A DNA stretch of 64,000 bases from Isoetes taiwanensis (Eukaryota > Streptophyta > Lycopodiopsida > Isoetales > Isoetaceae), in contig JAJEKV010000060.1 of NCBI GenBank assembly GCA_021234155.1, positions 4,922,323 to 4,986,322 on the forward strand, in the 5' to 3' direction. How positions within the stretch are numbered: the stretch's first letter is position 1; each line of letters begins with the position of its first letter. The notes under the pieces were generated by a model. The model ran no database searches and was not told the DNA's origin. It worked only from the letters and a program-made list of their open reading frames with translations. Below, piece by piece: positions 32,230 to 44,437 of the stretch. Position numbers and translations under genes: made by a program.

Positions 32230-34960
32230 GGATGTCAACTGATATGAAAATTTTAGCTAAAACAACCCTCATGTTTCAAACCTATTATGAGGCCACATCA
32301 TGGTACAAGTGTGTGCTTATGTTATGATCCGAGATGGTAGTAATCATGACAGAGCTATTCAGTCATATTTCGCTGAGGTGATTGTTAAGAATGCTACTAT
32401 ACTAGAGCTTTCAAGTCAAGTGCAATACTAGAGCTTTTAAGTCTTAAGTTTTATTGGCAAGTTGACTCAATACTTTTTATTTATTCTCTTCTGTAGTTCA
32501 ATATGGTATCTTAGGATATGTTACGAGATCAAGCATGGAGAACCATGTGCGAATTGCTGACACGTAAAATATGTTCCAATATGGTGGCATATCAAAATAT
32601 GGGATGGCCTTGCATCCCATTTGTAACCAAAGTGCCATCAGACCATCATGTAGAGAAGATAATAACTTAGACCATCATGTGGAGAAGATTCTCTTACACC
32701 ACATAGAAGGTATGCAGTTCCTTGATTTTCTTAATCTGTTACTCCAAAGGTAAAATACCTCTAGTTCCCTGGTGAAATACAAGAGTTCTACGACCTATAA
32801 TTGAGTACAATCAGCAAATATGAAAAGCTGAAGTCTAAAACCATTATACTTGGCATTTGAAAGTGCATATTAGGAACGCTCTGATTCCATAAACATAAAA
32901 TTTACTATGAAGTGACATAGATACATTATGTACGCTGTGTGAAAATTGGATTAAACAGCTGCAGTAAGGCACCTAAAAAAGGAGATTGGAGAATTGAACC
33001 CCATGCCCCAGACAACATATTTTTTCCTCAGTCTAGAATGTCAATAAATTTCCCTTCAAAAAGTGGCTTGTTTAAAGCCTGACTTCCATAAGCAGCAAGC
33101 AACTTGCCTTCCTGAAGATGATCGTTAATTGACTGAATCCTTTTTTTATCATAGAACTCCAACTAATTCATAAAGAATTGTTTCTTATCTGCCCAGAATT
33201 CATCAAACATATGATCTAATGTGCATTTTTCTCCTAACACTCAGAACACCCCAAGAATTCAGCCCAACTCACCAAATCAGGCTCTATTGGTATTTTATTA
33301 GAAAGCCCTCGACTTCATCTATTTGCCATGCTCTGCTTAAAAGTGAAAGCATGCATCTGCAATGATCTGCTAGTGGTCTAAAGAGATAATCTTGTAACAT
33401 AGAATCAAAACAATGATAACCTTCATCAATTAAACCCCTAGGACAATGAATTCTTACTTCTTACTCTTAAGTTTTCGTTAAACTTTCAGCAATAGCAGGT
33501 CGCTCCATGCTCAAGTTCTGCAAAAAAGCAATATGCATCGTCATAACTTCCAACGAGACAAGCTAAAGTTAAATGTAAGTAATCTTTAGACATCTCCCTC
33601 ACAAAGCATTGATGTTCTCATTGCATTGTTGGACTGTATGGCTGAGAGCCCGTTTCTCTCGACCGTTTCTGTACTACTGAGTAGCAGCTTATCCTCTCTG
33701 CCCACTAGAAACCAGCATCTCAGTCTCATCTACATAAATCTGTACCATTGCTCGTAGTAAACAGTGTGTGCAAGCAAAACACCATATCTGGGACTGTATG
33801 TAGTTGTACTATGCACTTGTACTGGGCCCTCAAATTTTTGTTGTTTTCATCATATATCATGGTTATTTAAAAGCAGGAATTTTTAAAATCTGCTAGTAGA
33901 TGTGGTTTCTTTTCTTACTAGAATTTCAATTTAAGTCACGTATTGGTTTCAATGGCCAGTTTTTCCAAGTAAGAACAACCAATGTGCTAAACTATGTAAT
34001 GACAGGAAAACACAAGAGGTTCGAACCGGCAGTTGAACTAAAATTCTCTGGAAATTTTTGAGTAGCTTCTGCTTGACAGGTTTGTACACACCCAATTAGT
34101 TAGTCAATTTCAAATGCCTCCAGGCATTGGACGTAAGGCCCCTCTGAACCCCTGATAGAATAGCACTCCCCTCTGCCATCTATGATCCTTTACTTCCTAC
34201 GAAGTTCTAAAGGGCATAAATAACTTCACTCAGGGTCCTCCTTCTCTGCGAGTCCTTCCCTTGCGTTCATGCTTAAACATTCAAGCAAAATATGATGCAT
34301 TCGCAAACCTGCTCGTCATAAGCACCAAAAATTCATGCGGATGTGGATGTTCTTAGCAGTCCTAACAATTGTTTGCTTTGTTTCATTTGTCTAAAGTATA
34401 ATGATTCTTCATAGTCATGCCTTTGATACAAAGTAAAATAGAGTTTTTTATGGAAATTTATAACCTGTAAATAAACAACAAAGCACTTACGGTAGAACTC
34501 CAGCAAGGTTTCCATTTAAACCAGAATAAAGACCCTTAGGAGATAATCCTTCCAGCCAAATGAGCTGCCTGCAAAAACCTACATATGCGTAACACGATAT
34601 CGTCTATAAGCTAATAAGAAATCCTCAAACAAGTACCTTAAAAGTAGAGGTTACAATAAGAAAGAACTAGATAGTTAGGCATTACCCACCAAACAAAATA
34701 CGAAGAAAGTTAGCGGACAAGACTACAGCAGGTTACGGCAGGCTGAGGGTCCACTACAGGACTTTCTTGAAGTTGAAAGCGACAAGACTTTCTTGAAAGG
34801 ACACAAGCAACTAATTTTCAACATAATTCAGCTAAATCACCCTAAGCCTAAACCGAGAAAATAATTTCAAACAAACAAATTAAATAACGCCAAATGGATG
34901 GTTAACTGTTCCAAAGAGGAATTGACAATTCTATTGCATCCGTACTCCTTGGGAAGCTTG
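32230..34960. other. No gene recognised
   Basis: Only short frames occur on both strands, with no domain or consistent exon structure. Confidence 0.4.
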
Positions 34961-34968
34961 GTCAACAG

Positions 34969-35160
34969 TTTAAAGGATTCCTATGCAGACATATCCTATT
35001 TTACTGAGCATATGCACAGCCCTAAACATGACAAATATATTCTGATGCAATTGCCTGGAATTGGGAAGCTGCCAAACTATAATACTCCATCTAGCCACTA
35101 GTTTAGAGGATGCCTATGCAGAGGTACCCTGTTATACTGAGTATAATCACAGACCCTATA
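34969..35160. repeat. Diverged tandem duplication, about 60 bp, two copies
   Basis: AGTTTA(A/G)AGGAT(T/G)CCTATGCAGA and the following 40 bp recur at about 34969-35030 and 35100-35160. Confidence 0.5.
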
Positions 35161-35754
35161 ATCCAAGAAAAGATAGGAGGCTTACAAAGCAATATGAAGA
35201 GTCATAACCTCAAAAACGAACCAAGAATTGATCTTGTGCCAGCACATATACGTTCTTTACCAGTTTGCAACATTATGTGCTGCTAATAGTTGATTAAGAT
35301 AAACCTAGGAAGGAAATGGCAGGCTGAAGGAGCGACGAGCGGCCACATTAGAGATACAGAATGCTGCATTTTCATATAGAATTTTTGGTTCTGCAACACA
35401 TCAGCAGCAAGGTACGTAGATCAAAATGTGGATTGACTACCATTATTGTCCTACATCATAGCAAAGGGGAACGTTTTGGTCTTTCAAATTCCAATAATTA
35501 ATGTAAAATAGTCAAGAAATTATCATTCAGGCCCTGTTCATCAGACAAAACTTTTAATCATGTCATGCAGAGGTTTCTACTAAAGAATGCATTGCACATG
35601 CCTTTGCAGCTAGAACTGCCCCCACCACATCTAAACATCAACTTGCACAGATTATGGAGCAAACTCTGGCAAATAGACATGTGGGTAAAGTGAGAACCCG
35701 AAATGCAAATGGCATGGCAGGGTAACTCACGTCTCAAATGCCAGGACGTCATTA

Positions 35755-36180
35755 TTCTATGATGCCGGGAACTATAATCATGAATATGATCTTAATTAAG
35801 GCTGGGTAAAGCTACGGTAAATAGAAGCTAGGTGGAGCATCTTCTGACCTAACCATAGACGACGATCCATACCTTTGTGGAGCATCTTCTAATCTAACCT
35901 AGGCGACGGTCAAAACGGTCATTGAATTTTGAAAACAGTCTATTCTAGATCATGATTAAGCCACATCCAACTCAAATTATCCTGTGATGCCGGGAACTAC
36001 GATCTTGAATATGATCTTGATTAAGGCTGAAATAGAGCTACGATAAATAGAGCTAACAAAACTCTGATTTATTTTTGTGGAGCATCATAAGTCGTCAATC
36101 CATACCTTTGTGGAGCATCTTCTGCTCTAACCTAGGCGACGGTGCAGAACGGCCATCGAATTTTGAAGGACCGCTTAAGC
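35755..36180. repeat. About 225-bp tandem duplication, two copies
   Basis: Both copies begin GATGCCGGGAACTA(T/C)and contain AATATGATCTT, TGTGGAGCATCTTCT, CTAACCTAGGCGACGGT and ATCGAATTTTGAA-like blocks. They start at about 35762 and 35987. Confidence 0.6.
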
Positions 36181-36973
36181 CATAACCTAACCACTCACAT
36201 TTTTTGACACCTGGATAGGCTAGCCTTCGAGATAAGGGGCCACTTGTGGCCAGGCTGTTGCGCTAACTAGCGTAGAGGCGCAACAACAAGGTTTTGAGCC
36301 TTAGGGTTTTACTAATGTGAAACTACTAGGCACGGCCACATGTGAGGTTTTGGTACCCCCTCCATATACGTTTTTCATACGAGAGAGGAGCGGGCCTCCA
36401 AAAAGAGGATAGGGCCTCCCAAAATGTTAATGTAATTATCGGCTGGAGCGAATTACTGCAATATTTTGTCAGTTTTATAGAGCGCATTTCTTCCCCTTTT
36501 TTGCTTGGCAGCGCCGCTTAGGACAGGGCATAATTCAACCGCTTTAGGAGGCCCTGTTTTCTGCCTTCCATACTATATAGCCCTCTTTCAGCCCCATTTT
36601 CTTCCCTGTTTTCCAACAATCTGGTGTTGGCGGCATCCATCGCGGCATCCATCTTGCGTTTTTCATCAACAGGGTTTTGATCGACAGTTTTTGATGAGCA
36701 GCATAATCATGTTGTTGTTCCAGCTTTCCATAGTTAAGATTACGTTGTGGCATCTTGCATTTTTCATTGCAGATCAAAACCGTGTAGATCTCGTGCCCTG
36801 ATTTTCAGCAGCAGGATTCCCTATAGCAGCAGGATCTCGGGCTCTGATCATCAGCAGCAGGATTCCCCATAGCTTAGATGGCTCTATTTTTTCTTATTGG
36901 AGCTATCATATCACAACAACTATTATTGGTATATCCTTCGTCTCAACAATGTCTTTTGTCACCACAAAAGATA

Positions 36974-37296
36974 TTCCAAATTTTGGTGGAGCAAGTACCA
37001 GCTGGTGGGTTATACCCTCGCTATCTGGTATACGGCGGAGGTTATAACTCTCTGTCCCGTAACTTTGCTTGTCCTTCTTTTTCTATATCTGTAGTGCATT
37101 ATCATCCCACATGGAGATATATCCCAATACTTGGTGGAACGGGCACCAGTGGTGGGTTATACCCTCGCTATCCTGGTATACGGCAGCGGTTTAACCTCTC
37201 TGTCCCGTAACTTAGCCCGTCCTCCTTTTATATGGTTTCACTGCACGAGATATTCCAGATTTTGGTGGAGCAAGTACCAGCTGATGGGTTATACCC
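36974..37296. repeat. Host tandem repeat (131-148 bp unit) that is the transposon target
   Basis: Copies start at about 36974 and 37122, and a third at about 37251 stops at GGTTATACCC (37296). The rest of the third copy, from TCGCTATCCTGGTATACG to the CCTCCTTTTTC block, resumes at 62254-62330. Units share GTGGGTTATACCCTCGCTAT, GGTATACGGC and CTGTCCCGTAACTT. The array is open in one frame and encodes repeats with LYPRY and LSRNFA-like motifs. Confidence 0.8.
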
Positions 37297-37317
37297 GGGT
37301 AGAAGCATGAAAGGGTG
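37297..37317 (+). repeat. Left terminal inverted repeat
   Basis: It is identical over 21 bp to the reverse complement of 62229-62249. ACCC target duplication precedes it. Confidence 0.9.
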
Positions 37318-37369
37318 GGCAAAAAAAGTGCCAGTATTTTACATTTACAAATTCAAAATGTAAGGAAAT

Positions 37370-37387
37370 CCCCCCCCCCTCCCCCCC
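37370..37387. repeat. Poly-C run near the left end of the transposon
   Basis: A C tract broken by a single T, about 55 bp inside the inverted repeat. The minus strand is G-rich and could form a quadruplex-like structure. Confidence 0.6.
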
Positions 37388-37586
37388 GAAATTATTATTC
37401 TTGGAATGAATCATTAATAGGGCAAATAATTTTGAACTCTCCTCCCGCTCTCTGTTCAACCTCCCTCCCGCTCGAACCTCCATAGCCGAAAGCTTGACAT
37501 CCATATTCGAACCTCCATAGCCAAGATCGGGACCTCCATAGCCAAAAGCTTGCATTTTCGTGAGAGCTGAAGTACTGTGGCAGAAC

Positions 37587-40500
37587 ATGACGAAGGCAGC
37601 TTGGAACAAAGACATCTCCAAGGAAATCTCCTCGCAACAAACTCAGAAGCCCATGCCAAAGTCTCCCACTAGAACCGCCACCAAAACTCAAGAGTGGGTC
37701 TTCTTCAGATCGGGAGGTCTTGCCGCCTCGAAGTTTGACAAGGTAAGCATCAAAGTGACTTAGGAGCTACAATTTTGATAGCATGTTTCGGGGCTAGTGC
37801 AAATAGTGGGATGTTTGGGGTTTCAAGCCCCCGGCCGTTAGGGGTTATCAAGAGTCTTGAGGATTAAGCCTATTTGGATGGCAGATTTTTTTTCTGTGTA
37901 TGAGCACGTTTTTTGTAGGAAGGATAATCATCACATTCCATTGTATTTTGCCCGAGTATATGTACTTCATTACAAAGGAGTAAGCATTGATTGGGATGAG
38001 GTGAAAGCAAGTGCAAGTCTTCATTCAAAAGGCTCTCAAAAAGAATCGACTGTTGCATTAGCTCTGAAGAAAGTCTTCCAATGTTAAAGAAAGTGAAGAG
38101 ACGTATGCATGCCATCCATGTTGGTTGTATGTAGACTCAGCATCCAGGTTAGAATGGCTGGCTAAGTAATATAATGGCAATGTATTGGATTGCAAACCCT
38201 AGAAAGATGGTCCGAATCTGCTCTCAGCCTATAGGATTAAATGTATGCCTCAGGTAGAATTGGGGCAGCAGTTGGAAATGATGAAAAGGTGGAGGGAAAG
38301 AAGAGCATTAGATTCTGCCTCCATGCTTGATGAAATACAGACTTTAAAAGAGAAAAGGAAAACAATGGAAATTGAACTGTTGAAGCATGAGAGTGATAAG
38401 AGCTTCTTGACAAGACTTGTGCAGAATAAAGATGCAAAAATATGTGAGCAGTTCAGCATTATGGCAGGTTTAAAAGCAAGCGGGAAGCCAACTGATGTGC
38501 AAATGGCTTTGGCATCCCATTTAGAGGAGAAGAAATCAAGTTATATTGCTGACTTAGATGCTCTAATGATTCCCATTGATTGTTTAAAGGCTGATTTGCA
38601 AGAATTAGAAGTCGCCATTGAAAAAAAAAATCAGCAAGGATATGGAAGTTAATTCCAACCGTGAGAATAGAATAAAGGAGATGACTAAGCATTTGGAAAT
38701 ATCAGGACCCGATAGGGCTGCAGCCCGGCTCCCATACTCGCAAAGAAGGGCTTTAACGCTTCATCCTCACATATTACCAATACTTGCAGCAGCTGCAATG
38801 ATTGCCTTGACTCGACCATGGTAATATCTCCACTTTGTGGTCATACATATTGTCTATTTTGTCTTGTATTCAGGGTTTCAACGACGAATACATGTGTACA
38901 TGATTGTTCATGGTCCGAGGACTGCTTGACTTTTTAGGAATCCCTTCTGAAGGTACATCTATTTCTATTTTCATTACATAATTAGTTTGAGTGTACTTAG
39001 ATGTAGTTAGTTTCCATCATGTACATAACTGTATTAGCATTTGATTTGGCGTGGTTTTGTCTTTATTGTAAAGAGAAAATGTATTTGCTTCTGTTCTTTA
39101 CATTTACATGTGCCACAAAGTGCTTTTTTGGAGTTCCTTTACAGGGTGTATTAATAGGGTGTATTGCATATGACTGTACTTTGCATTTACATGTGATCAG
39201 AAATGCATATGAATTTAGTATTTGACTTTCCTTTACATTCAATGCTGAATGATGTATTTGATAGGGTGTATTGATAAAATATTTTGTTCTTTACATTTTA
39301 CATATGTTCTGAAATGCATTTGAATTTAGTATTTGGTTTTCCTTTACATTCTGATAGCTATGCACACTAATGTACTTCTATTTTGTCGTTATATTATTAG
39401 CAGAAAGTTTGCCTGTAGTAAAAGCCTACTTGCATGTAATTAACATTTGTTCTGTTTTGATTTGCATCTGATTGTTTTTTCTTCAGATTTTGCTTCTATC
39501 TACTCTACATCTCTCCTTGATTCTGAATCAAATGTTTACATTTCTTATTTGCTTATGATCCCAATTGTGTCAATGCAGATATGGGTAGTATCAAGAAAGC
39601 AAGAAGTAAAACTGCGGGTAAACTAAACAATTCATGTTTCGTGCACTATGCTTAAGTTCTGAATATAGCAAAATCTTATGTTGTAGGTGAAAAGAAGGAT
39701 GTTGTTGGGAAGGGGTTGCATTTACCATTCTCAGACATCCCAATTGCTGAACCTGGCACAAAAGATGCTGCTGCTATCGATGTCGGAAGTCCATCCACAT
39801 CTACATCACCTTTGAGAATTGCAACAACTCATAAACAATCAGTGCAGGATTTGGAGACCGAGGGGTACTTGGATAAAACTTCAGAAATTGTGGAAGGTAG
39901 GGTGATTGCATTCTAATTACATTCTGATTACATTAGGTTGCATATGTTGTAGTTAGAGTTCACTAATGTTCAATATTTTGCAGCAGAGGTTGTTTTCCAA
40001 AAAGAGATCCCAGCTGTTGAAGCCGAGCTGCTATTATTGCAGCAACAAGCTGAAAGCCCAGAAAGTAATTCTCTCTCCTTTTCAGGGTTTTTCTTTTTTT
40101 TTTTTTTTTTGTATTTTGAAACTTACGTTGACGTGTTTACAGATAAAATTACTGAAGATGTTGGTGACGACATTGAAAACAGTCATGAAGCTGTTGTTGA
40201 AGTTCAAGTTGAGGAAAAATCTTGTTCTTTGGCAGGTGGGTGTTTCTTTTTTTGTCTTGCTTTCAAAACATTAGAATGAAGCACTTTCTTTACTTCAGAG
40301 ACTTGCGACGATTCAATCGATCTAGATGATGTTGAAGAAGCCTTGGAGATTGCAGCCAAGGCTACTACTAAATTTATGGTCAAAGCTGATGCCAAAACAT
40401 CTGGAAAAAAGAGAGTGCAAACCAGAACAGGGACATCCGCTGCAAAATGGTAATTGCTAGCTTACATTTACTTAGTTATACTTCAGTAGCTTATTAGATT

Positions 40501-41687
40501 TTACTCGTTTTGCAGGTCTAAACCACTGGAAACAGAGATTGGAAGGTATCAATTTATGCTTTATTGTCATGGATCAATTGTTAATATGATACTAACATCT
40601 TGGATCTGACAACAGAAATGATGACAAGGATAAACTTATGGAATTCACGCCATTCACGCCATTCAAGAACTGTCCGCTGGCTGAAATGAAAGTGGTTGCA
40701 TCTGACGTAGCAATTTTATGTGCAACTAACTCTAAAATGAGTAGCCGCTTAGTGGATCTTTATGGCAGATAATAACCTGGTTGTAACCGAGCTGTATTTG
40801 TTGCTATTTCTTGTCTCTAATGTTAACCTTAATATAATCCAGGCGCTTGCATGAGACATTGCCTTCCGAGTGGAAGAGCAAAATCTTTTTTTATCCTGCT
40901 TACAACTATATAAGGTTTAGAGAAGCTACCAGCAGCAAAAGAAAGGTTGAATCAGCTGAAGGATCACCCACCATCATTGAAATAGTGAAATCAGGGATGA
41001 AGGGGATTGTGGTAGCTAAATGCCATCATATCCTTGCACCTATCCTTGAGAATGACCATTTTGTGCTGGCTGTTTTTACGCTCGCACCATCTGATTCCAA
41101 GATCCTACCTGCACCAGCAATTCACGCCTTGAATCCTCTTACAGGTTATGCGACGAACGAGAAAGCAATCAAAGGGTATGTAATACTTTAAGTTGTTGCT
41201 TTGCTTTTCTTCGCTATTTCAGTCTGTTAAATTTTGTGATATGTAGGCTGCACACACAAACGTTAACCCTATCGATCGGTCAAGTATCTAGAGGCGTCGA
41301 TTTCATGAAGAGAAATAATGTTAATCGGATTCAACAAGTAGAGGTGCCACAGCAGCCCGATTTAATATCATGTGGGTTGTATGTGATGGGATTTATGCAC
41401 AAATATGTTGAAGCTCTTGTCTTTGGTAGAGATATGGAAGTAAGTTGTATGCCTTCCCTTGTATGTACTGCATCTCATGTTCCTTTAAATATTTCTAACC
41501 TTATTTATGGATGTCACAGATTACATCTAAATGGTTCTCTCATGAATACGCCCTGTCACAACGACAATTTCTAATAGATGCTTTGGTTACGCATTGTGAT
41601 GCCAATCCGAAAGAACGTAGAAATCAGCAATCCCTCGATTTTCGATTTAAAGAAAACCGATTTCGATTTATGATTGATGCACGGTAG
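37587..41687 (+). CDS. Transposon gene: coiled coil plus Ulp1/SENP (C48) cysteine protease, multi-exon
   Basis: Exon 1 (37587-37742) starts at ATG and ends AAG|GTAAGC. It encodes 52 basic residues with SPTRTATK. Later coding includes 37923-38087, a coiled-coil exon from about 38255 (QTLKEKRKTMEIELLKHE; LEEKKSSYIADLDAL), and short exons at about 39579-40440 with acidic, Ser-rich linker. The protease domain covers 40620-41687. Its marks are NDHFVLAVF (His), IHALNPL (position of the usual Asp, here Asn) and QQPDLISCGLYVMGF (Gln and Cys). It ends at TAG 41685-41687. Ulp1-type enzymes cleave SUMO or related isopeptide bonds and are carried by several plant DNA transposons. A stop near 38085 and an A-run frameshift near 38620 suggest damage, or that two genes are present. 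Exons between 38.1 and 40.5 kb are approximate. Confidence 0.65.
38156..38230 (+). tRNA. Mitochondrial-type tRNA-Cys(GCA)-like sequence, probably a decayed copy
   Basis: The 75-bp block starts GGCTGGCTAAGTAATATAAT, carries TGGATTGCAAACC with a GCA anticodon at 38192-38194, and ends CTCAGCC. This closely follows plant mitochondrial trnC. The acceptor stem pairs at five positions plus one G-U. The T-arm is eroded. It lies inside the transposon between coding tracts of the protease gene, so it is a mitochondrial fragment in nuclear DNA or a tRNA-like retrocopy. Confidence 0.5.
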
Positions 41688-41994
41688 AAGATAACGAGAA
41701 CGAGAATTTGAGCTGATCATGAGTCCGAAAGTATCGATTTTCATAAGATGAACTATGTAACAGGCTTATATCTATATATTTTTTGTTCACATTTTTGTGA
41801 ACATTTCCTATCATAAGGAATGTGTAAATGACACTATGCTGAATAGTATACTACTGATAGTATACTTTATGACTATGTATAAGTTATAATTATGAATACA
41901 AAAAACACCTTACCTCCAAAAAAAAAGTTGAAAAAAAAGATTTCTGATTTTAAGAAGCCTTGTACCCTTTTTGGTCAATCAAAACAGTTACTTG

Positions 41995-42225
41995 ATTGTT
42001 TCGAGTGATATGTTTTGTGACCTTGTACCACACCACACCCCTCCACCACACTCCACCACCACCACCACCACCACACCCCACCACCACAGTCCACCACACC
42101 ACATCATACCACCACACACTACTACAGACACCACCACCACCACCCCCCACCACCCACACACCACTCCACCAACCCCCACCACCACACTCCACCACCACCC
42201 CCCCCACCACCACACTCCGGTGGGA
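41995..42225. repeat. CCA/CAC simple repeat
   Basis: About 200 bp of imperfect CCACCA/CACACC. Frames on both strands here are low-complexity (His/Pro/Thr or Gly/Val/Trp) and not genes. Confidence 0.85.
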
Positions 42226-42411
42226 TTTCCCCCTAAAATTCTCTGAATTGAATGACCTTGCAATTGATCAGTCCAATGGGAATGGCAATCCGATCTCTCT
42301 TGGTTAATTTCGGTTCTAACTAAAGGTATTTTTCCCCTGTTCTCATTTTTCCCCTTTCTTTTGTTCAATTTTTTGCATGCACTTTTGTTGGTTAACCCTG
42401 AACTTTCTGCA

Positions 42412-43165
42412 ATGGTCTCTAATTGTCCGAAAAACCCTAAACATTTAGCATTCCTTCACGCATTCGCCAATCTTCCGGCTCCGGAACGATCTTCTATCCT
42501 CCAAAATTTGCTGTCCTTTCAAGAAAATCCTGCAGACACCATTCTCTTTGGAAATTTTGATAATCTGCTTCCCTCGTCTTTTGATATGGACCCCATTACT
42601 CATGAAGTGCCCTTCTGGGATAACCTTTCTGCGGATCCTGACCATAGAGGCATTCATCATCCTCTTAATCCGGCCACTCGGATTCCTTTTCCTTACGGAA
42701 TTGCAAGAAATCACCCGGAAATTCGATCGGATGTGGAGCTGGATGAGAGACTAAAGAGAACCAGGATACCTCACCTCCAGGAACGGAAAATGGCCATTTA
42801 CAATGGTATTCCCTTGAATCTTCCAGTTGTTCATTCTAAAATTGATGCTCTCTCTCATTCTGCTGTTATCATAAAAGTTCAGAAATGTGGCATAAAGCTT
42901 GATAAATTGTGGGTTTAGGGTTTAAATGTTGTAGATTCTAACTTATTCCTTTCTGATGATCCTAGAATATCTTAACTTTCTGCATGGAGAAGGAAGAAGC
43001 AAATTTGACAACCTCTCTCATTTCAGTAATCAAGTTCATGATCAGGTTATGCAAAATGACATTGCGACATCTATGGAATCATATCTTATGAGAAGAGGTC
43101 ATAGAAGATATAAAAAAGAAAGTGAAGATCTATGGGCTGCTATTCTCGAGCTGCGACTCGCATGA
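42412..43165 (+). CDS. Unrecognised coding tract inside the transposon
   Basis: The frame from ATG 42412 encodes 168 residues to TAG at 42916, with balanced composition. It includes NPKHLAFLHAF, FDMDPITHEVPFWDNLS, HHPLNPATRIPFP and LKRTRIPHLQERKMAIYNG. A second coding-like stretch (42956-43165, HGEGRSKFDNLSHFSNQVHD to LWAAILELR) may be a later exon. It runs into a repeat block. No family is recognised. It could be cargo of the giant transposon or an older nested gene. Confidence 0.45.
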
Positions 43166-43857
43166 CACAACAACGCCCGATGGATGGGGCTTTTCTATTC
43201 ATCCCAGCAGTGTAATTACAATGGTAGAGAGTGGGTAGCTGCATATCGCAAGCTACCCAAAAAACAAAAAATACAGGGAATATCCAGTCATAACACCTGG
43301 ACCCCAAAATACAAAAATATATCATAGATGTTTGGCTAGTGTACGCGCTTAGGGCTTATCGCCGGGATTAAAAACCAGCCCTTCGGGTTTCGAGGAAAAA
43401 CCCTAGCGATAAGCCCTAGGCAAAGGGCTTAGACAACGATTTACTGCTAAACTTCCCAAAACCCACGCCAAAAAGAAACCAACGTCGCGGCAACATACAA
43501 TACTGCATAAGACCACAAAACACAATAGAGAAGAACAAAACCTCGAAAAAGTTTAGGGTTGATTAAAGCGCCGCGTGCACGCGAACAACATATATAAACA
43601 AAATACTTAAAGGAGGGAGGGAGGGAGAGCATAGAACATAACCCAAACACCGGCTTTTAAGAGAAAGCGCCGATGAGAAGCTGAAGGCGAATGCAGGAAG
43701 AAATAGCGATCCCCTAACCGGATGAGAGGCCCGAAATGCATGCAATGCATGCAGGCAACGCATGCAACTCTTGCATGCTCGTCTGGCTCGAGAATCGCGA
43801 TCCGTCGGATCGATCTGCATTCTCGAGCTGCGACTCGCATGACACAACAACGCCCGA
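43146..43857. repeat. 36-bp direct repeat bounding a block
   Basis: CTCGAGCTGCGACTCGCATG followed by ACACAACAACGCCCGA occurs at 43146-43181 and 43822-43857. Between the copies are an inverted pair AGGGCTTATCGC/GCGATAAGCCCT (43352 and 43405) and the first member of the 205-bp repeat. Confidence 0.75.
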
Positions 43858-44345
43858 AAGAAGAGAACTTCCCGTCGATCCGAGATGAAGGCTCAAGAAT
43901 TGCCCCATAGTGGAGGAATGCCGAGGTAGAAGCGAGACGAGAAGGATAGGAAGAGATACGAGAAAGATAGGAAACGCCAGAAGGGATGCGCCAGAAAGGT
44001 CAACGCAGCCAAGGTAGAAGAGAACCGAGAACGATAAGAAACGCCAGGAAGGGATACGCCAGGAAAGGTCGGTCGAAGAGAAACAAGAATGATAGGAAAT
44101 GCCACGAAAGGTCAACCCATGCAAGAGGAAGCCCCTCCTCTGCATGAGAGCATAGAACATAACCCGAAAAACTTTGGCCGGGCTTAAGAGAAAGCGCCGA
44201 TGAGAAGTCAAGGCGAATCACGAGGAAGAAATAGCGATCCCCTAACCGGATGAGAGCCCGAAATGCATGCAATGCATGTGCAACGATGCAACTCTTGCAT
44301 GCTCGTCGCTTCGAGAATCGCGATCCGTCGGATCGATCCGCATTT
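43625..44345. repeat. GC-rich pair of about 205-bp direct repeats with hairpin and GCATGC clusters
   Basis: Copies at about 43625-43830 and 44147-44345 share GAGCATAGAACATAACCC, GAGAAAGCGCCGATGAGAAG, ATAGCGATCCCCTAACCGG, AAATGCATGCAATGCATG and AATCGCGATCCGTCGGATCG. The first copy ends in a hairpin (43787-43827, arms CTCGAGAAT...ATTCTCGAG). The 317-bp interval holds three diverged AGGAA(A/G)CGCCAG(G/A)A-type units. The arrangement could be a small non-coding LTR (TRIM-like) element. No primer-binding site was recognised. Confidence 0.65.
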
Positions 44346-44437
44346 TCTGCGCAGAGAAGTTGTGCGAGTCCATTGCTTATGGTTCTTTTTATCATCAACA
44401 ACTTCATTCTTTTCGAAAACACGGTTGACAAGATATA

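Noticed and set aside
37012-37232. The host repeat as part of the transposon's terminal repeats
   Set aside because: Its copies are in direct orientation on both flanks and reconstitute one unit with a single ACCC, so it is target DNA and not the element end.
41950-42368. Open frames rich in His/Pro or Gly/Val/Trp on both strands
   Set aside because: They are translations of a CCA/CAC simple repeat with no other coding sign.
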